From NCBI RefSeq assembly GCF_025353885.1, contig NZ_JANXNX010000042.1, positions 1 to 44,262 on the forward strand: a stretch of DNA of 44,262 nucleotides, given 5' to 3'. The notes below the pieces were generated by a model, which saw only the letters and a program-made list of their open reading frames with translations, was not told the origin of the DNA and ran no database searches. Both the position numbers and the translations under genes were made by a program. Position 1 is the first letter of the stretch, and every line of letters starts with the position of its first letter. This document shows positions 34,632-42,304 of this stretch, in pieces. The DNA comes from Sphingomonas sp. (GTDB lineage Bacteria; Pseudomonadota; Alphaproteobacteria; Sphingomonadales; Sphingomonadaceae).

Positions 34632-35375
34632 ATGAAATCGACTGGAAACACGATCCTAATCACCGGCGGCGGGACCGGCATCGGTCGGGCACTGGCGCAC
34701 CGATTTTCCGACCAGGGCAACATCGTCATCGTGACCGGGCGAACGCAAGCATCACTCGACGAGGCAGTTGCTGGGCGCGACACGATGGTCGCCTACACGC
34801 TCGACATAACTGACGCAGATGCGATCCAGACCTTTGCGCAAGAAGTGGCCGAGCGGCACCCTGCGCTGAACGTGGTCATCAACAATGCCGGGATCATGCG
34901 GTTCGAAGATTTAACACAGGCCCACAACGGTGCCGATGCCGAAGCGACGGTGGTCACCAATCTGCTCGGCCCGATCCGGCTGACCGCAGCACTGACCGCG
35001 CAGCTCGTCGCCGCGGACGATGCAGTGATCGTCAACGTCACCTCAGGGCTGGCATTCGTGCCGCTGATATCGACGCCAACCTATAGCGCGACCAAGGCGG
35101 GGCTGCATTCTTATACGGTTTCGCTTCGTCATCAGCTTGATGGCAAGGTCGAGGTCATCGAGCTTGCGCCGCCCGCAGTCCAGACCGACCTCACGCCCGG
35201 GCAGGCAACCCGCGAAGGCTATCTGCCGCTGGACGACTATATCGATGAAGTGATGGCGCTTTTTGCTCAATCGCCGACTCCGACTGAGGTTCTGGTCGAG
35301 CGCGTGAAATTCCTGCGCAACGCCGAAGCCGAAGGGCGGTTCGAAGCGGCGCTGACGGCCGTCAACGCGCATTGA
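34632..35375 (+). CDS. Short-chain dehydrogenase/reductase (DltE-like classical SDR)
   Basis: A 247-aa NAD(P)-dependent oxidoreductase with a Rossmann fold. Nucleotide-binding TGGGTGIG is at 11-18, NNAG at 84-87, and the catalytic triad is Ser (VNVTSGL, S138), Y151 and K155 (YSATKAG). The C-terminal segment ELAPPAVQTDLTPGQ fits the DltE-like group. The substrate is unknown. Start 34632 is supported by AGGAG immediately upstream; longer in-frame upstream starts lack a site. It is probably repressed by the divergent HxlR protein. Confidence 0.93.
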   Translation: MKSTGNTILITGGGTGIGRALAHRFSDQGNIVIVTGRTQASLDEAVAGRDTMVAYTLDITDADAIQTFAQEVAERHPALNVVINNAGIMRFEDLTQAHNGADAEATVVTNLLGPIRLTAALTAQLVAADDAVIVNVTSGLAFVPLISTPTYSATKAGLHSYTVSLRHQLDGKVEVIELAPPAVQTDLTPGQATREGYLPLDDYIDEVMALFAQSPTPTEVLVERVKFLRNAEAEGRFEAALTAVNAH

Positions 35376-35424
35376 ATTGCGGCGGTGCTCCTTGCAGCTC
35401 AGCGTCGCGCACCGCCGCCACTCG

Positions 35425-35456
35425 CACACGCGGGATCCGAGAGCGTGTGGAATTTT
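35425..35456 (+). terminator. Intrinsic terminator after the SDR gene
   Basis: CACACGC (35425-35431) pairs with GCGTGTG (35443-35449), followed by GAATTTT. A second perfect 10-bp stem just upstream (GCGGCGGTGC 35379-35388 with GCACCGCCGC 35409-35418) may add to termination. Confidence 0.6.
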
Positions 35457-35574
35457 ACACGGGAAGGTGATGACTCTTGACGAAACGCTTGTCCGCTGCA
35501 GCGGCCCGTGCAGCTTCGTATACCATTTCGCCCTGCGCCACGTCTGCCATTGGGCCGCCCAACGGCAGCATCAT
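35455..35574 (-). CDS. Possible 39-aa small protein downstream of the LOV kinase gene
   Basis: A short frame starting at ATG 35574 encodes MMLPLGGPMADVAQGEMVYE followed by an Ala/Lys/His-rich tail. Codon third positions are GC-rich as in neighbouring genes, and the start lies 23 bp after the hybrid kinase stop on the same strand. No domain is recognised and the ribosome-binding site is weak, so it may be a remnant or not a gene. Confidence 0.25.
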   Translation of the reverse strand: MMLPLGGPMADVAQGEMVYEAARAAAADKRFVKSHHLPV

Positions 35575-35596
35575 CTCGGTGTGACGAAATATGATA

Positions 35597-37243
35597 TTAC
35601 GCGAGCGATTGACGGTCAGCAAACTTTTGCAAAACTCGAGACAGTTCTTCGATCGAATACGGCTTGTGGAGGAGCTCAAAGCCATGTGCTCCGCCTTGCG
35701 CTAGCACATCGCTGTAGCCGCTGGTGAGAATGATCGGCAGATGCGGATAAAGCCGCTGGATCTGCTGCCCCATTTCGATGCCAGACATGCCTGGCATCGC
35801 CACATCGGAAAACACTGCATCATATTCACCGACGCCCTCGGCCAGCTTGGCGAGTGCCGAAGCGGCGTTACTTGCCAGCGTGGTTTTATAGCCCAACTCG
35901 GTGAGTGCAGCAGTCGCGAATTCGCCCACTTGCGTGTTGTCCTCAACCACGAGGATGCATGACCCCTCTCCGATACCAGGCTTCTCTGCGATATAGGGAA
36001 TGGTTTGCGGATCGGCTGGCGTCTGAACAAGTGGCAAATACATTGTGAAGGTTGATCCTTCTCCTTGCACACTCTGCACCTGGATGTCCCCGCCCGACTG
36101 TTTGGCGAACCCGAAAACCTGACTCAGCCCCAATCCCGTGCCTTCACCCACGCCTTTGGTAGTGAAGAAAGGTTCAAAAATCTGGTCCAGCTTGTCGGCC
36201 AGAATACCCGCTCCCGTGTCGGTCAGGGCAACGGTGACAAATGGTCCTTTAACCCTGGAGTGCGCCCGAATTACGGGCATATCTGCGACAACATCGACCT
36301 TTATGGTAAGATTTCCCTGTGCTTTCATGGCATCGCGGGCGTTCACCGCCATGTTGACGATCGCGGTGTCGAACTGGCTGCGATCGGCGTAAACAAAACA
36401 AGGTTCGGCGCGCAAATCCAGTGCTATCTTGACCCGCGACCCCGTCAGTGTTCCGACCATGTCCCGAATTGCCCGCAGGCTTTCGACAGCGTCGAATAAT
36501 TCGGGTTGAAGCGCTTGCCGCCGCGAAAATGCGAGAAGCTGATTGGTCAGTTTGGTCGCACGATTGGCGGTATCGGCAATGGCGTCGATATAGCGCTGGC
36601 GCTTCTCATCCGAAAGATCGGGCAGTCGCAACAGTTCGGTCGAACCCCGAATGACGGTGAGCAGATTGTTGAAATCGTGCGCGACCCCGCCGGTAAGCTG
36701 ACCGACGGCCTCCATTTTTTGCGATTGGCGGCGTTGATCCTCGGCCACGAGGCGTTCGTTCAGCGACGCGGCAATACGTTCTTCGAGCGTGTTGTTGAGA
36801 TCGTGCAGATTTTGCTCGGCAAGCCGCGCAGCGGTATTGTCAAATTGTGAAGCAAAAAAATATATCAAATCACCGTTGTCATCGAAAACCGGTGACACAA
36901 ACAGCCTGTTCCAGAATTGTTCTCGGTCTTTTGTGTAATTCAGAATTTCAATTTCGATCGGCGAGCGCTGCGTGATCGCCTGACGAATTTTGGCGATGTT
37001 CTCCGGTTTCGTTTCTGGACCTTGTAGGAACCGGCAATTGCGCCCGAGAATTTCGGCACGTGCATACCCCGTCAGGCTGCAGAAGGCGTCATTGACGAAG
37101 ATGATCGGATTGTCGGTCTGGTTGGGGTCCGTGATAAGCATCGGCATACGGGTCGCACGCATGGCGGACGCAAACGGGTCCGAACTTTGTCCTGCCTGAC
37201 CAATTTCCGCTGCGATGCGACCCTGTTCGTAATTGTCTCTCAT
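35597..37243 (-). CDS. LOV-domain hybrid histidine kinase (predicted blue-light sensor)
   Basis: A 548-aa soluble kinase: LOV/PAS domain (about 25-140), coiled-coil linker (140-175), HisKA with H189 (GGVAHDFNNLLTVIRG), HATPase (N-box NMAVNARDA, G boxes TDTGAGI and GEGTGLGLSQV), and a C-terminal receiver with phosphoacceptor D480 (VFSDVAMPG). GRNCRFLQG contains the Cys (C70) that in LOV proteins forms the flavin adduct in blue light, and Q133 in FASQFD matches the conserved flavin-contacting Gln. NDAFCSLTGY and LNYTKDREQFWN also fit. The fused receiver may dampen or relay phosphoryl flow. It lies 56 bp downstream of a HWE kinase gene on the same strand. Confidence 0.93.
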   Translation of the reverse strand: MRDNYEQGRIAAEIGQAGQSSDPFASAMRATRMPMLITDPNQTDNPIIFVNDAFCSLTGYARAEILGRNCRFLQGPETKPENIAKIRQAITQRSPIEIEILNYTKDREQFWNRLFVSPVFDDNGDLIYFFASQFDNTAARLAEQNLHDLNNTLEERIAASLNERLVAEDQRRQSQKMEAVGQLTGGVAHDFNNLLTVIRGSTELLRLPDLSDEKRQRYIDAIADTANRATKLTNQLLAFSRRQALQPELFDAVESLRAIRDMVGTLTGSRVKIALDLRAEPCFVYADRSQFDTAIVNMAVNARDAMKAQGNLTIKVDVVADMPVIRAHSRVKGPFVTVALTDTGAGILADKLDQIFEPFFTTKGVGEGTGLGLSQVFGFAKQSGGDIQVQSVQGEGSTFTMYLPLVQTPADPQTIPYIAEKPGIGEGSCILVVEDNTQVGEFATAALTELGYKTTLASNAASALAKLAEGVGEYDAVFSDVAMPGMSGIEMGQQIQRLYPHLPIILTSGYSDVLAQGGAHGFELLHKPYSIEELSRVLQKFADRQSLA

Positions 37244-37270
37244 GTGCCCAATTTAACCGGCTGACTTGCA

Positions 37271-37301
37271 ACCTCGCAAGCCGCGAGGTGTTCAGCGGCT
37301 T
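37271..37301 (-). promoter_or_regulatory. Mutually exclusive hairpins between HWE and LOV kinase genes
   Basis: ACCTCGC/GCGAGGT (37271-37277 with 37283-37289) and AAGCCGC/GCGGCTT (37278-37284 with 37295-37301) overlap, so only one can form at a time. They fill the short gap between the two kinase genes. No T-run follows, so this may be an attenuator or processing site rather than a simple terminator. Confidence 0.35.
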
Positions 37302-38301
37302 ATAATGCTAGACGGGCTCGTTTGATCCGGAGCGTGACAATCAGACCACCCTCCGACCAATCGTAATCGATCGAGCCACCCAGTTGTCCGGTGACACTCC
37401 GTTTCACCAGCAAGCTGCCAAATCCCGCAGGGAATTCGGGCGTCTCGACAGCGGGGCCCCCACGTTCCAGCCAGGTGAGGATGATGTCATCGCTTTCTGT
37501 GACGCTGGAAACATCGAGCGTGCCGGTAGGCACGGATAGCGCGCCGTACTTCATCGAGTTCGTGGCGAGCTCGTGAATGATGAGCGCAATACCTGTGGCC
37601 GCCCCCTCTCCAACGCCGGTACGCTCAACCGCGACCCTTATCCGGCCTTTGAAAGCGCCTAGATCATCATAGGGGGCAAGTAGAATCGAAAGCAGATCAC
37701 CGAGCAATGCCGCAGCCCCTTGACTGACGGCGAGAGGTCGAACCAGATCATGCGCGCGGCCCAGCGCCGTTAGTCGCCCGGTCAACTCGTGCGCCATGTT
37801 CTCAATGCTCGTCGCTGATCGCGACGTGATCGTCGTGAGGCCCGATGCAATAGCGAGGAGGTTCTTGACACGGTGGCTCATCTCCCCGGCCAGGAGTTCG
37901 TTTCCTTCCTCGGCCTGTTTCCGACCTGTAACATCAAGAAAAATCCCGAACATCGTGCGGGCAACAATATCCGCGTCATCACCTTTCCCGCGTGCCGCAA
38001 TCCAGCGAACTTCCTCACCGATCATTATGCGGAAGTCTGTCTCGTAAGCTCCTAGAATTGCGCGCGTTGCGGCAAATGCGGCGCGAACCCGGTCGCGATC
38101 AGCCGGGTGGATGTGGGATGACAACTCCTCGAACGTAACCCTGTCGCTCCAGGGCATGCCCCATAACTCGTAACCACGCACGTCCATGGTCAGCAGGTCT
38201 GTGTCGACATTCCACGACCAGAGGGCAACGCCTGCTGCCGTTACCGCCAAACGAAGCTGCTCTGGTTGCCATTCGTGCGCTACAGGCAGGTCTGTGGTCA
38301 C
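37300..38301 (-). CDS. PAS-domain HWE-family histidine kinase
   Basis: A 333-aa soluble kinase. The PAS_3-type sensor domain (about 15-130, WSWNVDTDLLTMD ... FLDVTGRKQAEE) is followed by a HWE kinase core: H143 in GEMSHRVKNLLAI, HELATNSMKYGALS, and the W-x-E motif ILTWLERGG that names the family. HWE/HisKA2 kinases in alphaproteobacteria often feed the PhyR-EcfG general stress response or use single-domain regulators; that link is not shown here. The PAS domain lacks the LOV cysteine motif, so its signal is unknown. It starts at GTG 38301 with GAAAGA upstream, and the downstream LOV kinase probably shares its transcript. Confidence 0.92.
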   Translation of the reverse strand: MTTDLPVAHEWQPEQLRLAVTAAGVALWSWNVDTDLLTMDVRGYELWGMPWSDRVTFEELSSHIHPADRDRVRAAFAATRAILGAYETDFRIMIGEEVRWIAARGKGDDADIVARTMFGIFLDVTGRKQAEEGNELLAGEMSHRVKNLLAIASGLTTITSRSATSIENMAHELTGRLTALGRAHDLVRPLAVSQGAAALLGDLLSILLAPYDDLGAFKGRIRVAVERTGVGEGAATGIALIIHELATNSMKYGALSVPTGTLDVSSVTESDDIILTWLERGGPAVETPEFPAGFGSLLVKRSVTGQLGGSIDYDWSEGGLIVTLRIKRARLAL

Positions 38302-39090
38302 GTCATTCTTTCGTTAAATGCCTTCATCAGTTCCGGCGTCCCCCGGATTACGACGATCGTTGCACCAAATACCATGTATTTACAAAACGGCTGTTTTTTC
38401 GGCAGGATTTAGCCCGGCTTATATGTCGAACGAAACTGGGGTGCCCTACCCATTACCGTTCATACCTCCCGAGATTTACGAAACCGGTGAATTAGGGCTT
38501 AATGCTCTGCCGCGTCGCAAAGCAGTTTCGAAGCTCAGTTGCACGGTCAAGGCGATGATTAAGTCGGATACGCGTGCCGACGCTGCCGCTTCGCCGGCTC
38601 GGCAGCGGCGAGATGCTGGACACTCGACCCGTAAAGGGCTGACGCCGCCGCGGCAGCCCTGCATAAAGAAACCCCGTGAACAGAACCGGGCCGCTACCTT
38701 CCAAGGGCGCGGGCGCGTTTCGGCCATAAGCAACTAGTGTACTGCCTTGCCGCCTGTCCAGTCCGCCTATTGATACCAACGAAAATCAAAGCGAGTATCT
38801 GTCAACCACGTGCGCTGCAGTAAAGGACAACTGCTAAATCCTCGGCGCTCCAAGCGCCCCCTTTTCTACCCACTTCGTCGCGTCCAGACGGCTGGCCGAC
38901 AAAAAGCGGCCGTCAGGCCGCGTGAACGAATTGCTGAAGTTGGGGAGGGCGAAGAGCGTCCTGAACGATCGGCTTTGGGTCTCCGGCACCGCCGAACGCC
39001 TGTCGCAATTCGTAGGCTCGAGCTCGCTTTCTAGAGATATAGAAGCTTGCGGCAGTCGGCACGCCGGTGTGCAAACGACCAACATAAAGA
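38302..39090. other. Gene-poor region, nearly 800 bp, without a supported protein gene
   Basis: Several frames of 75-140 codons cross this stretch on both strands, but none has a recognisable domain, signal peptide or convincing start, and they contradict one another. Its left end must hold the promoter for the HWE kinase gene. A candidate small RNA with promoter and terminator is described separately at 38770-38866. The part near 38900-39050 might be eroded coding sequence, but no parent could be identified. Confidence 0.4.
38770..38866 (+). ncRNA. Candidate small RNA with promoter-like and terminator elements
   Basis: TTGATA (38770-38775) and GAGTAT (38793-38798), 17 bp apart, resemble a sigma-70 promoter. 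Downstream, GCAGT/ACTGC (38817-38821, 38830-38834) forms a short hairpin with AAAGGACA in the loop. GGCGCT-CCA-AGCGCC (38844-38858) followed by CCCCTTTTCT looks like an intrinsic terminator. A transcript of about 60 nt would start near 38805. The -10 match is weak, and no known RNA family is recognised. Confidence 0.3.
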
Positions 39091-39489
39091 TTACCGTACC
39101 CGCACCCAAGTCTGGCTTTTGCAGGCGAACCCGGCAGCCAAGCAACCTTCGCCGACCAATGTGTTGGCATCGATCTGTTCGATCGTGCCCGATACTGTCT
39201 GCCCAATATCTGGCACAAACACACTGCCGCTCCAACGGCCGCGTTCCTCTTCTATGAGATCGCGAAATAGCATAATCCCCAGCAGCGGGCCGCCCCCATT
39301 TGCACGCGCGTCGGACTCAGCTTGAGGGGATGCCCAGACTATCTTGCCGCACATTGCGCGCCCGCAATTTAGAAAAGCGACGCGAACCGACCTTTTCGGA
39401 TTTGTCCATACACCCTTTGGCACCGCGGCGGTTGCCACTACCGGAAACATTGACAGAACGGTGGCTGCCGCCATCATTGTAAACCGCAT
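39091..39489 (-). CDS. DUF2147 domain-containing exported protein
   Basis: A 132-aa secreted protein with signal peptide 1-21 (MAAATVLSMFPVVATAA) and the DUF2147 pattern: KGVWTNP, VRVAFLNCGRAMCGKIVWAS, and the GCLAAGFACKSQTWVRV ending. The conserved Cys pairs probably form disulfides. The family is widespread in proteobacterial periplasms with no known activity. In many members the glycine/tryptophan-rich end corresponds to a lipocalin-like beta structure. The start at 39489 is followed by MM, so a few codons are uncertain. Confidence 0.88.
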   Translation of the reverse strand: MRFTMMAAATVLSMFPVVATAAVPKGVWTNPKRSVRVAFLNCGRAMCGKIVWASPQAESDARANGGGPLLGIMLFRDLIEEERGRWSGSVFVPDIGQTVSGTIEQIDANTLVGEGCLAAGFACKSQTWVRVR

Positions 39490-39634
39490 CTTTTCACCCG
39501 TTCCTGAAGTTTTTTACAGCTTACACACAAAAAGATGATCCTCGGCTGAACAGAGAGAGTGTCATCCAAATTGAGCGGCTCCAACCACCTTGGTCTGCCG
39601 AAGTCTTGTATCCACCTCAGCGAAAGTACCCAGA

Positions 39635-40375
39635 TTGAAATCCGCTATCATCGGCACGGCTGGCTGGAGCATCCCTGCGAAAGATCGGGATGCGTTTCCC
39701 CCGACCGGTACTGCGCTGCAGCGCTATGGCCAGGTCCTCCGAGGTGTGGAGATTAATTCTTCATTCTATCGCCCGCACCGGGCGTCGACATGGGCCCGCT
39801 GGGCGGCAAACGTCCCCGATCATTTTCGCTTCAGCATCAAGGTGCCAAAGACGATCACGCATCAGGCAAAGCTGATCGACTGCGCGGCGCTCACAGACCA
39901 GTTCGTGGGTGATCTCGCGCCGCTCGGGGAAAAGCTTGCGGTGCTCCTCGTACAACTTCCGCCGAAACTCGGATTCAGTCCCTCAGTTGCAGCGGCGTTC
40001 TTCGCCGACCTGCGCGCGATGACCCGTGCTAGCATCGCCTGTGAGCCGCGCAACATCGGCTGGTTTGGCGCGGAGGCCGATGCTCTGCTTGGGCGTTGGG
40101 GCGTAGCGCGGGTGGCAGCCGATCCGGCGCTCGATGCCGCCGCCGCATTGCCGGGCGGCTGGCGCGGTCTCACTTACCGACGGCTTCACGGCTCGCCGCT
40201 AACGTATCGGTCCCCTTATTCGAATGAAGCGCTCGAGGCCGTCGCGCGCCTGATTGAGGAAGAAACCCGGAATGGAGCCGAAACATGGTGCATGTTTGAC
40301 AACACGTCCGGTTCCGCTGCGTTGGGAAACGCACTCGACCTTGCCAGCAAGCTTGCATCCCTGGTGAACCAATGA
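39635..40375 (+). CDS. DUF72 (YecE-family) TIM-barrel protein
   Basis: A 246-aa cytoplasmic protein with YecE/DUF72 hallmarks: IGTAGWSIP near the N-terminus, GVEINSSFYRPH, the FRFSIKVPKTITH core, LLVQLPPKLGF, EPRNIGWF, and CMFDNTSGSAALGNALDLA at the end. The biochemical role of the family is not established. No in-frame ATG occurs near the N-terminus; possible starts are TTG at 39635 (chosen, as conserved sequence begins right after it) or TTG at 39590. Neither has a strong Shine-Dalgarno site. It is convergent with the ferritin-like gene. Confidence 0.82.
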   Translation: MKSAIIGTAGWSIPAKDRDAFPPTGTALQRYGQVLRGVEINSSFYRPHRASTWARWAANVPDHFRFSIKVPKTITHQAKLIDCAALTDQFVGDLAPLGEKLAVLLVQLPPKLGFSPSVAAAFFADLRAMTRASIACEPRNIGWFGAEADALLGRWGVARVAADPALDAAAALPGGWRGLTYRRLHGSPLTYRSPYSNEALEAVARLIEEETRNGAETWCMFDNTSGSAALGNALDLASKLASLVNQ

Positions 40376-40400
40376 ACCGCCACGTTGTTGCCGCAGGTCG

Positions 40401-40420
40401 GCCCCTGTGACTAAAGGGGC
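40401..40420. terminator. Short hairpin between convergent DUF72 and ferritin-like genes
   Basis: GCCCCT (40401-40406) and AGGGGC (40415-40420) form a 6-bp stem followed on the plus strand by TTTG. It overlaps the ferritin-like stop codon and may end the DUF72 transcript. Confidence 0.4.
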
Positions 40421-41709
40421 TTTGAAAAGGCGCGCTCGATCTTATCGACTGCGGTCGGAAGCGAAGCCAGTTCTGGTACAACCGCCGCTGCCATGCGTGC
40501 GCCACCAAATAACTCGCGTAACCGCTCGCTGACCAGATGTTGCTCGGTAGTTCCGAACATCGGCTCGACGCTACGCAGCATTGTAAAAGTCATTCCGGCC
40601 GTGAGATCCTCGTTGCCGGTAGACGCGCGCATTTTCGTCAGTGCACTCGCCGCCGACCCCATTACGTGCATCAAGCCGAAGGCAGCATCGAGATACTTCG
40701 CCTGCCACGCTCCCGCCTCGCTGCCGCTTCGTCCGAAACTCTGGACGAGGCAGCGCAACAGCAAGCCATAGGCCGCGTTCGCGAAATCGAGCACACGTGC
40801 CGCCGCCGGTTCATCGACGAATAGCTTGCCATCCGGTTCGGGCGGACGACGCATCACTGGATTGTCCGCGACTGACCAGGCAGGGTCGAATGTCGGATCG
40901 CGTTCGACCAGCACCTGATATTCGCTCCGAACCGCCAGAAAACGTTGATAATGTGAATCTGCGCGGTCGCCGGGCGACCCTTCGCCCTGTTCGACTATGG
41001 TTTCGATCGCAGCAAGCGCGCTGGCCAGGTCACCAATCGTCGCGACACCCTCCAGGTCGATGACGTCGGGCCCAACCTGACCCGCTACCGGCCCGACAAA
41101 AAGCTCGGCTTCGCCGAGGCGCTTCACCGAAGCGACGAGGTTGACCCGCAATGCTTCATACAGGCGTCCGACCGTCAGGTAATCCTGCACGCTGGGCATC
41201 AAGCCATGATAAGCTTCTTCGCGATCATAGGCTTCGCCGTGCTCGAACCCTTCGCCATCTGGCAACTCCGTTCCCTGCGGCCGTTCAAGGAAGATTAAGT
41301 GGTCAAGCGTTTCAGGCGAGAAGCGCGTTAGCCGTACTGAGACGCCTGACGGGAAATAGCCCGGTGCGACGGGAAAATTCGGGCGCCCGAACCATGGCCT
41401 GCCGCCAATGGCAATCGTCAGATTGGCCACAAGCAAGAGGTGCACCATCTCGTCCATCGCAACCGATATGATGGCCTGGCGCCAGCGACCAAGGAGTGCT
41501 TGCGTGCCTAGCTCAAGCGACGGGTCATCCGTCCGCAGGCTAAACGCCGCAAAAAGGTAGCTGCACATTAAAGTGTGTTCGATCTCCGCGGCTTCAGCCA
41601 GCAGATGGAACAACTGCTCGCGTGGGCCGACGATGATATCGGGCTGGCTCGTATGGGACTCGTTCACGATGCGCGCATATTTCTGTCTGCCCTCCGCCAC
41701 GACCAGCAC
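40411..41709 (-). CDS. Ferritin-like diiron protein (PF12902/VioB-like group)
   Basis: A 432-aa protein whose N-terminal half has the ferritin-like pattern of the VioB/iminophenyl-pyruvate-dimer-synthase group: AAEIEHTLMCSYLFAAFSL and SVAMDEMVHLLLVANLTIAIGGRP. These give Glu, and Glu-x-x-His metal ligands typical of a diiron helix bundle, then the RPNFPVAPGYFPSGV segment. The C-terminal half (about 290-430) is helical with no recognised motif. Related enzymes couple indole- or phenyl-imine units in pigment or polyketide pathways, but no partner genes are present here. It probably starts at GTG 41709, though GTG codons at residues 4 and 15 are also possible. There is no signal peptide. Confidence 0.75.
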   Translation of the reverse strand: MLVVAEGRQKYARIVNESHTSQPDIIVGPREQLFHLLAEAAEIEHTLMCSYLFAAFSLRTDDPSLELGTQALLGRWRQAIISVAMDEMVHLLLVANLTIAIGGRPWFGRPNFPVAPGYFPSGVSVRLTRFSPETLDHLIFLERPQGTELPDGEGFEHGEAYDREEAYHGLMPSVQDYLTVGRLYEALRVNLVASVKRLGEAELFVGPVAGQVGPDVIDLEGVATIGDLASALAAIETIVEQGEGSPGDRADSHYQRFLAVRSEYQVLVERDPTFDPAWSVADNPVMRRPPEPDGKLFVDEPAAARVLDFANAAYGLLLRCLVQSFGRSGSEAGAWQAKYLDAAFGLMHVMGSAASALTKMRASTGNEDLTAGMTFTMLRSVEPMFGTTEQHLVSERLRELFGGARMAAAVVPELASLPTAVDKIERAFSKPL

Positions 41710-41886
41710 CCTTCATCAAAAATGTTCATAGGCTTATTTCATAAACCGATGAAGCAAGATCTGGATCGATGATCCTACAATTTTTCAATTTGGCGATTTA
41801 GGGCAGTCAGTATCGGCTGCTGTGCTCGCCGTCGGCCATGGTCGCGCGATAGCGCAGCGGCGAGGAGCGTGGGAGAAGGGCCTAGC

Positions 41887-42123
41887 TCAATCGTCGCCGG
41901 AACGGCCGATCCTATACGGTCCCGATCGCGTGGCCAGCGTCCGTCCCTTCCAGCTCAGCCGCACCCGCCCGTCGTGGACCAGCCCGTCGACCGCTGCGTG
42001 GACCGCGGGCATCGCGCCGCGCCAATCTGGCGCGATCGCGCGTGCCACTTCGCTCGGGCAGATCGTCGCATCCGGTGCGCGACGCGCTAGCAGGAGCAGC
42101 GTCGTGGCCATTGGATCTGTCAT
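41887..42123 (-). CDS. DUF3253 domain-containing small protein
   Basis: A 78-aa protein with the DUF3253 signature ATICPSEVARAIAPDWRG, then MPAVHAAVDGLVHDGRVRLS and GPYRIGR, a compact winged-helix-like fold. The function is unknown, and the family is common in alphaproteobacteria. The start is ambiguous: ATG 42123 is chosen, 42150 and 42111 are possible; conserved sequence begins after the last. It stands alone between the ferritin-like and membrane-protein genes. Confidence 0.8.
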   Translation of the reverse strand: MTDPMATTLLLLARRAPDATICPSEVARAIAPDWRGAMPAVHAAVDGLVHDGRVRLSWKGRTLATRSGPYRIGRSGDD

Positions 42124-42304
42124 ACAAAACAGGTCGGCCCTGCACGCCACTCGGTCAAGCCAAGAAAGGGGCTAGCTGACTTGTTCAGGCGGGTTAGCCG
42201 ACGCAATTGCGACCGACGGGCTTTGCGGCGGCGCGGACTAACCTGAATGAGCATCCGCTATCGGCGATCGCCAAGAGCGGAGTGAACGTCCATATATGGG
42301 TCTA

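Noticed and set aside
38774-38790. Sequence ATACCAACG resembling the IS630 end at 44122
   Set aside because: Similarity is limited to about seven bases, there is no flanking TA and no transposase remnant nearby.
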